Source: Zychaea mexicana
Lineage: Eukaryota; Mucoromycota; Mucoromycetes; Mucorales; Lichtheimiaceae
Assembly (NCBI RefSeq): GCF_025766255.1
Contig: NW_026516799.1
Span: 1 to 64,000 of the forward strand
DNA: 64,000 nucleotides
Direction of reading: 5' to 3'
The first letter of the stretch is position 1. Each line of letters starts with the position of its first letter. The translations under genes and the position numbers were made by a program. This document shows, piece after piece, positions 58,289-64,000 of the stretch. The notes below the pieces were generated by a model, which ran no database searches, had not been told where the DNA came from, and saw nothing but the letters and a program-made list of their open reading frames with translations.

Positions 58289-60208
58289 CTAACACTGGGG
58301 GCAATTGTGGAGCCAGTCTTGAATGTCTTCCTTCATATTTGGCCACCACCAGCGCTTCTTAATGATATCGTACAGTGTAACTTTACCAGCATGCCCTAAA
58401 CTAGTATGATAATGTTGTACAAGATCGGCGCGACGGGCAAACAACGCGAAACGAATTTCTTGAACCTCAGATCCAATCTTGACTTTGCGAAAAATTTGGT
58501 GTTTCCTGACCAAGAACTTATCACGGTATTTATTGAGGAGATCCTTGTATGTTGCTGGCCACTTGGATTCGGCAAAAATGTAAAACTTGGGCCAGTCAGA
58601 TTCCTCAATAGCTTTCATGGCATACAAATATCCAGGCTCAGTTGGTGCTTCAGCAGGGGTATAATCGGGACCATCCCAGCGAGACAGCAGGTCAGGGACA
58701 ATGTTTTCCTTTCCTTTCTTGTACTGAATCTCAAGGTCGTAGAGTTCCAGCTCAGCCATCCAGCGTGTGAGGCGTGGTGGTAGCAGCTTGTGACGAGAAC
58801 GGAAATACACCAGTGGGTGATGGTCGGTGCGAACAACAAAGTTTCGGCCTTCAACAAAGCAGCGCCAGGTGCGTAGAGCATGCAATATTGCCAATAGTTC
58901 ACGTTCTTGAGCAGGCATGTTGTGTTCGGCAGATGATAGTTTCTTTAACTCATATGCTATCGGATGCATTTTGCCATCCTCCCCTTCTTGGAGTAGTACC
59001 CCTCCAACAGAATAATCAGAACTATCCACCTCGATCACATAGGGTTTCACAGGGTCAGTAGTCATGCAGGCTTTGATTTCCTCGAAAGCGGTTTGGCAGT
59101 CAGGTGTCCACGTAATTGCTCGTTTCTTTGCTCTAGTGCCCTTCATCAAGTCAATCAAGCACGCCGTAATCGAACTAAACGCACGAATAAAACGACGGTA
59201 ATGGGAGCAAAGACTAATGAACTGACGTACTTCTTGAACATTTTTTGGGACTGGCCATTCTTGAATTGCTTTGACCTTCGACACTGACGGCGAAATACCA
59301 CTAGCAGAAACATAGAAACCAACGAACTCCAACTCGGTCTTGTAAAATTCGCACTTCTTCTTGTTTGCCACGAGTTTGGCATCTCGTAACAGGCTAAGGA
59401 CGGTGGCAACATCACGGTCGTGGTCCTCTTTGGTCTTGCTGAAAATCAGAACATTGTCTAAATATAGCAGACAGCATTTATCGATATAATCACGTAGGAC
59501 CCCATTGAGTACAGCTTGGAAAACAGACGGCGAATTACGAAGGCCAAATGGGAGCACAGTCCAGGCGAACGAACCATAACGCGTATTAAAAGCTGTCTTG
59601 GGAATGTCTTCTTCACGAATATGCACTTGGTGATATCCAGATTTTAGGTCAATGCTTGAAAAATAGCGGGCCTTTGACAAGCGTTCTAGACATTCATCAA
59701 TGCATGGTAGCGGGTGTGAGTTACGCTTGGTGACCTGGTTGATGGCACGATAGTTGACACAAAGACGCAGCGACCCGTCTTTTTTGCAGACGGACAGGAC
59801 TGGGGCACCCCAAGGCGAAGCAGTTGGACGGATCAGACCCAGAGTGAGCAACTTGTCAAGCTGTTTGCACAACTCATCGAGTTCAAGTGGACTCATCTTG
59901 TATAGTGGGCGATTGATGGGCTCAGCATCGCCTGTATCAATCGCATGGCTAACATCTCAGACTGGTGGTAAACCAGGGAGCTTGTCTTGGAATACCTCTA
60001 GATACGCTTGATAGAGCTGTTGGGTTTTGTCTTGGTGGGGTGGCTCTGCCCCTTCTCCTCGATCGTCAGTAAAGAAACATAGGAACAGCTCGTCAACTTG
60101 GCTCCGCTTGGTCAGTCGGGTTAGCTGTCGATGAGAAATAAGGTAAGCTAACTCAGGAGTGCTGTGTGGATACTTTAGTTGGAGCAAATATTGGATATCA
60201 TTGACTGC
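58289..60208 (-). pseudogene. gypsy reverse transcriptase - RNase H (element 2)
   Basis: The long frame (59956-58289) has RT motifs in order: [58 protein letters not shown], the catalytic box YLDNVLIFS, and [10 protein letters not shown]. RNase H follows ([32 protein letters not shown]), then the start of the integrase zinc domain (H..H..CPQC). The normal YxDD active site reads YLDN: the second Asp is lost, a G-to-A change, so polymerase activity is not expected. An upstream TGA near 59956 falls where Arg is usual. It ends in TAG at 58289 directly after CPQC. Confidence 0.9.
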
Positions 60209-60211
60209 GAA

Positions 60212-60735
60212 CTACCAAGTGTCTTGATCCCAATCAGGTACTGGTTTCATGCGTTTGATCCAATCACGGCCCAAAATTAAATCAAACTTGGTGTTCAACA
60301 CAAATGCGGATACATCATGATGGAAACCGGCAGCATTCAGTGACAATGTTACAGCGCGATCAATAGAGAACATATGACCACCTGCTGTTTCGACTTCTTG
60401 GCCAGGAACAGAGCGAACAGGGCAACCAGCAGCCAAACGAGGGGAGACATAAGATGCGGAAGTGCCACTATCCAGCAATACATCAATCGGTTTCCCATTG
60501 CAGACCATGTTGTACAGGGTAAATTGGTGTCTTTTATTGAGTATATAAATTCGATGTGTCTAATATCATCCTCGAATACCTTCCATTCCTCCTCCTCCCC
60601 AGCAACTAGGGTATCATCCGACAGGTCGATCAATGGCAGCTGGTTTTCTCGAGCTGAAGTGGGGACGGACTCAGAACCAGGACCAGAAACACCCGAAGAA
60701 CCTTGACTAGATGCATCAACTATGTTAAGGGATGG
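60212..60735 (-). pseudogene. gypsy aspartic protease (element 2)
   Basis: Retropepsin-like: DVLLDSGTSASYVS carries the D-S-G active-site triad and FDLILGRDWI is the conserved second motif. It would cut the Gag-Pol polyprotein. An upstream acidic linker lies in another frame, so there is a frameshift near 60510, and a TAG ends the frame at about 60210 before RT. Confidence 0.75.
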
Positions 60736-60741
60736 ATACAC

Positions 60742-61290
60742 GTGCGAAGAGCCTCCCTTTAAGCTCGACGCACTTTGCCTTTTAAATCCTTGCGAGGCGG
60801 AAATGAACCAGAGCCAGGGTTCGAACTACACTTGCCTTGTGGTGGTGAGGGACAATCACGAGCGATATGGCCCTGACCATTGCAGTTATAGCAACGGCGA
60901 GGGCGACGTTGTTGGCCATAGGTACTAGTGTAGTTATGACGGCTATCAATAGCATCCAACTCCATGGGGGTGGGTCCATCATAGGCAGCTAGTACGGCAA
61001 TGGAGGATGACTGGGTGACCTGGTGACCATGGCCATTGGATGAAGGCCGGATGGGATCACGAATACCAGCAGTATACTTATGGACAGCCTCAAATGTCTC
61101 AGCAGCATTGTACGCAGCCACCAACAAACTAGGTTCCTGAAGCAACACCTATACACGTATGTCATAGGAAAGACCCTAGATAAACTCGTGAATGGCATCT
61201 TCTTCGAGTATACTAGACAAGTCAAGCATAGTATTCCAAAATTCAGTTACGTACTCACGAATGGTTCCAGTCTTAGGGGATAAGTCGGTA
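60742..61290 (-). pseudogene. gypsy gag C-terminal part (element 2)
   Basis: The frame contains a gag segment (EYVTEFWNTMLDLSSI), then Pro/Ser-rich linker and a zinc knuckle CYNCNGQGHIARDC (C-x2-C-x4-H-x4-C, near 60855-60897), ending in a basic tail. Two TAG stops near 61150 and 61171 interrupt it, each consistent with CAG to TAG. The N-terminal half is missing beyond 61290. Confidence 0.75.
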
Positions 61291-62195
61291 TCAAAATGAT
61301 TTCTAGAAATTTAAAGATATTTATATTAATGTAATATTTTTGAATTTTGTGTTAATAATTTTTTTACGTTAAAGTTTTTGTTATAATTAAAATATATAAT
61401 ATTCATATTTAAAAAGAATTAAAAACTTATACTTTATAATATAAATTGTTAACTATTTTTTTTTAATTTTAAATTTTAACTTTTATATTTTATAATATAA
61501 TTTTTAAAACATTATAAGATTTTAAATTCATGTTTATACATTTATTAAAGATTTAAAACATAATTATATTAAACAAAATAATCAATAAAATTATTACAAT
61601 AAATTAAAAACTAATTAATATATAAATTCATTAATTCTGATTTTGTTAATTCATAAAGAAATAATTTTAATTTCGAAACCAAAAAAGACATAGTCTCCCC
61701 TCATAATTATTTTTATTTTATGTAGCATATATTTGAAAAGTTAATGAATAACGTCAGCTGTTATTGTAATAAACTTTTTATCGCCATAGCTAAATCTAAT
61801 ATTCCTCCATTATATATATATATATTTTTAATTTTTATTTTTTTTTATTTTTTTGATATTTATAGATTGTTTTCTCTCTTTTTTTTCTTTTTTTTTAGGT
61901 ACATGTAGTTTACTATGTTGAGAACATAGAAAATCAGGTTTATTGTCACCAATATTTGTTCTTATTTTCCGATAACGTATATATCCTTCTTTTTTTCCTC
62001 TTTTATAAACATATGAATATATATTATTACTGCTATTGATATACCAAAAATAGTTTGTTTTTGTTTCTTCCAATTTTTCCTTTATGATATTTTTCATTAG
62101 TTTTTGTTTTTCTTCTTTCAAATCACATAGAATTTCATCATCAAAATATTTATCCATAACTTGAGTCATGATATCTTTCATTGAGCTTATCATAG
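61291..62195. other. AT-rich insert (about 900 bp)
   Basis: Composition switches abruptly at both edges to strongly A/T-rich with long A and T runs. It truncates the gypsy gag on the left and borders the Harbinger region on the right. It holds one open frame (61828-62193). Confidence 0.7.
61828..62193 (-). CDS. Lys-rich 121-residue protein of unknown origin
   Basis: ATG at 62193 preceded by an in-frame stop; 121 codons to 61828. It is rich in Lys, Glu and Ile. A central segment YVYKRGKKEGYIRYRKI followed by FLCSQHSK resembles, by eye, small Cys/His zinc motifs common in proteins of large DNA viruses and of AT-rich genomes, but the first two Cys positions are replaced by Tyr/Arg. The tail is poly-Lys-like. 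It may be a transferred or decayed fragment, or chance in AT-rich DNA. No function assigned. Confidence 0.35.
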   Translation of the reverse strand: MISSMKDIMTQVMDKYFDDEILCDLKEEKQKLMKNIIKEKLEETKTNYFWYINSSNNIYSYVYKRGKKEGYIRYRKIRTNIGDNKPDFLCSQHSKLHVPKKKEKKERKQSINIKKIKKNKN

Positions 62196-62451
62196 GTTGC
62201 TCTCATTTCACTCCGAACAGAGAACACCATACCCTAATATAGCAATGGCAAATACATTTTCCGTTCTCCTTCCAAAAGAGGGCTTCTCGGAGGCCTCCAA
62301 TTTTGGTAGTGGCTTCTCCGATGGAAAGGCCTCCGTGGTGGCTCGCTCGGATCGATATAAAAGGAAACTGTCACTTTCATGAATAATAAAAGTATTGAAA
62401 GAAAAATACACCCTCTATTTTTCATCTATTTTATCTGCTTTTATCATAAAA

Positions 62452-63907
62452 ATGAACAATATTCCACCATCAGCTATTATTCGCCGCCCAACGCACAATC
62501 ATCTTGAAGAAAAAAGACGTCGTCGAGCAGCATTCATCAAGCTCTTGACGCAACTTGTAGCACCCGCCATAGGAATGCTTCCTTCGGTCAATGCGAACAT
62601 CGTCGCAGCTTACGCTGGTTCGCCGCATCATTTTCGAGCAGCCAAGATCCCAAGAATTCACAGCACGGAATATTGGACATTGACCCACTCGAATCTTCGC
62701 GATGACGACGGTCCTGGCAGCTATAAATATCATTACCGCATGCGCAAATCCATATTAGAATGGCTTGTCAATACTTTGTCTGTGCATCAGGAATTTGTGT
62801 CAGAGTCATCAAGAATGACACCAGTTTATATTCAAGTCTGCTGCATACTATGGCGTTTTACAAATACTCACATTGGATACAGAATGTTTGAGACGCAATT
62901 TGGCTTTTCTCAAGGATCGTACCACAACTTTACTGTGCGATTCATAAAAGCTATTTGCGACATCCATGGCTCCAAGATCAGGTGGCCACGCTCTCCAGAA
63001 GAAGCCCGTGAAGCTTCCAACGCCTTTTCTTTGCCCTCCGGTTTACCTACCTCTCGAGATGCCTCAGCAAGGCTGCAAGGGGCGATTGGAGCTATGGATG
63101 GCAAGCTCGTGGTGATCCACAAACCAACGAAGCAAGGTCAATGGTACTTTGACCGCAAACTGCATCACTTGATAAACTTGCTTGCTGTATGTGCTGCAGA
63201 TGGGCGCTTTACTTTTATTGACGTGGGTCAATCAGGTACAGTAATCTATAAGAGATTTATTAATGTCTTGAACATACACGTTGCTAACTGCAACTGCATC
63301 ACAAATATATGTTCACTAGGGCGAACTCACGACGCCCGCGCTTTCAATAACAGTGCGTTCAATACCAGACTGCTGAGTGATCCTGAACAATGGTGTCCTA
63401 ATGGAACATACATTCTTGTCGGTTAGTAGTCCTGTACTTTTGATGTTCTACAGCTTTGCTTATATTCTGCATTTGAACCTATTCATAGATTCTGCTTTTC
63501 CTCTGCGGCCAACAATCATGACGCCATATCCTAGCTCATCAACTGATCCCGCGGAAAAGCGATTCAACAAAGTCCATTCTTCAATGCGAATGGCTATTGA
63601 GCGAGCACTCAGTCGTCTTATTTCCCGGTAGAGGTTCATGCGACATTACATGTACCTCTTGGATCATACAAACCTGACGCTGGTGATTTATGCCTGTTGC
63701 ATACTCCATAATATCTGTATCGAGCAGCTCGATCCGCACTCTGACGAACTGTTTCCATTGAACACAGAAGAGGATGAACAAACCGGACGTATATCAATAA
63801 TAGATACTGATAGACAGTCTAGTGCTAGAGAAGACAGTACGAGGTTGTTTGCACAAGGGCGTCAGAAACGCGATATGCTTAAAGAATCATTGTCCTCAAA
63901 TCAATAA
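62452..63907 (+). pseudogene. PIF/Harbinger-type (HARBI1-like) transposase with one stop codon
   Basis: Exons 62452-63235, 63320-63421 and 63489-63907, joined in phase; intron 1 has a GCTAAC branch site. The DDE nuclease signature is present: QGAIGAMDGKLV (first D), GQSGRTHDARAFNN (second D, restored across intron 1), FPLRPTIMTPYP and MRMAIERALSRL (final E), then YACCILHNICIE near the C terminus. These are hallmarks of Harbinger nucleases (DDE_4 class). A TAG at 63629-63631, possibly from TGG, interrupts exon 3 after LISR. A TATA-like element lies at 62355. The partner Myb-like protein usual in this family is not seen, and the TIRs were not located. Confidence 0.85.
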
Positions 63908-64000
63908 ACGCAATACCTTATACATTGCTCTAGTAATCGCTCTATATCTTTAGATATTGACGTGAAGTGCTGCTTAGTACTAAAAGTTCGTGTATTAAAT

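Larger units (their letters stand above)
57254..61290 (-). mobile_element. Ty3/gypsy retrotransposon, element 2 (internal region)
   Basis: Order on the minus strand is gag with zinc knuckle, aspartic protease, reverse transcriptase, RNase H, integrase, polypurine tract, LTR. Protease-RT-RH-IN order defines Ty3/gypsy (Metaviridae-type) elements. The gag N terminus and 5' LTR are replaced by an AT-rich block at 61.29 kb. Numerous stops, almost all explained by C-to-T changes, show that it is dead. Confidence 0.9.

Overview
The window looks like nuclear DNA from a repeat-rich, accessory (possibly subtelomeric) region of a filamentous fungus. The coding stretches use short GT..AG introns with fungal splice signals (GTATGT/GTAAGT donors, TACTAAC/CTAAC branch sites). 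Retroelement gag/protease types and the general look suggest an early-diverging fungus such as Mucoromycota, but that placement is inference. I see no ordinary housekeeping gene. Nearly everything coding is a mobile element or a selfish-element-like gene, and most of it carries stops or frameshifts.

Layout. 1-14.4 kb is hierarchical repeat DNA: ~205-bp tandem units inside ~2-2.6 kb units, plus a pyrimidine-rich minisatellite. 14.5-23.5 kb holds helicase gene C1 (minus strand) and a long non-coding arm. 23.4-28.3 kb is a third, divergent helicase gene on the plus strand. 29.1-34.4 kb is a second copy of the first repeat family. 34.6-38.5 kb is a ten-exon gene of unknown function (minus). 39.3-40.2 kb is a TIR element with a 10-bp target duplication. 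40.9-52.35 kb is a second copy (C2) of the 15.1-23.46 kb segment, split by a 3.1-kb Tc1/mariner-type transposon. 53.8-61.3 kb holds two decayed Ty3/gypsy elements facing the same way on either side of a tRNA-Ala gene, with AT-rich inserts. 62.4-63.9 kb is a PIF/Harbinger-type transposase.

Main discovery candidate: the three helicase genes are fusions. Two zinc fingers (in the two minus-strand copies) come first. Next is a region with the signatures of a tyrosine recombinase: R-x-x-E-[LI], a basic beta-hairpin, YRH/YRQ, and HSS-x6-Y with the canonical H-to-Y spacing. A complete RecQ-type helicase follows, and in one copy a C-terminal Cys/His domain. RecQ-like telomere-linked helicases are known in fungi. 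The recombinase half, the large duplicated arm, and a cluster of TAATACG-N2-CGTATTA inverted repeats at the arm's end suggest a mobile or self-propagating recombinase-helicase element.

Most premature stops are C-to-T type changes (CAG/CAA/CGA to TAG/TAA/TGA, or TGG to TAG), as expected from RIP-like or deamination-driven decay. Single-base deletions concentrate in the tandem arrays and one helicase copy and may partly be assembly error.
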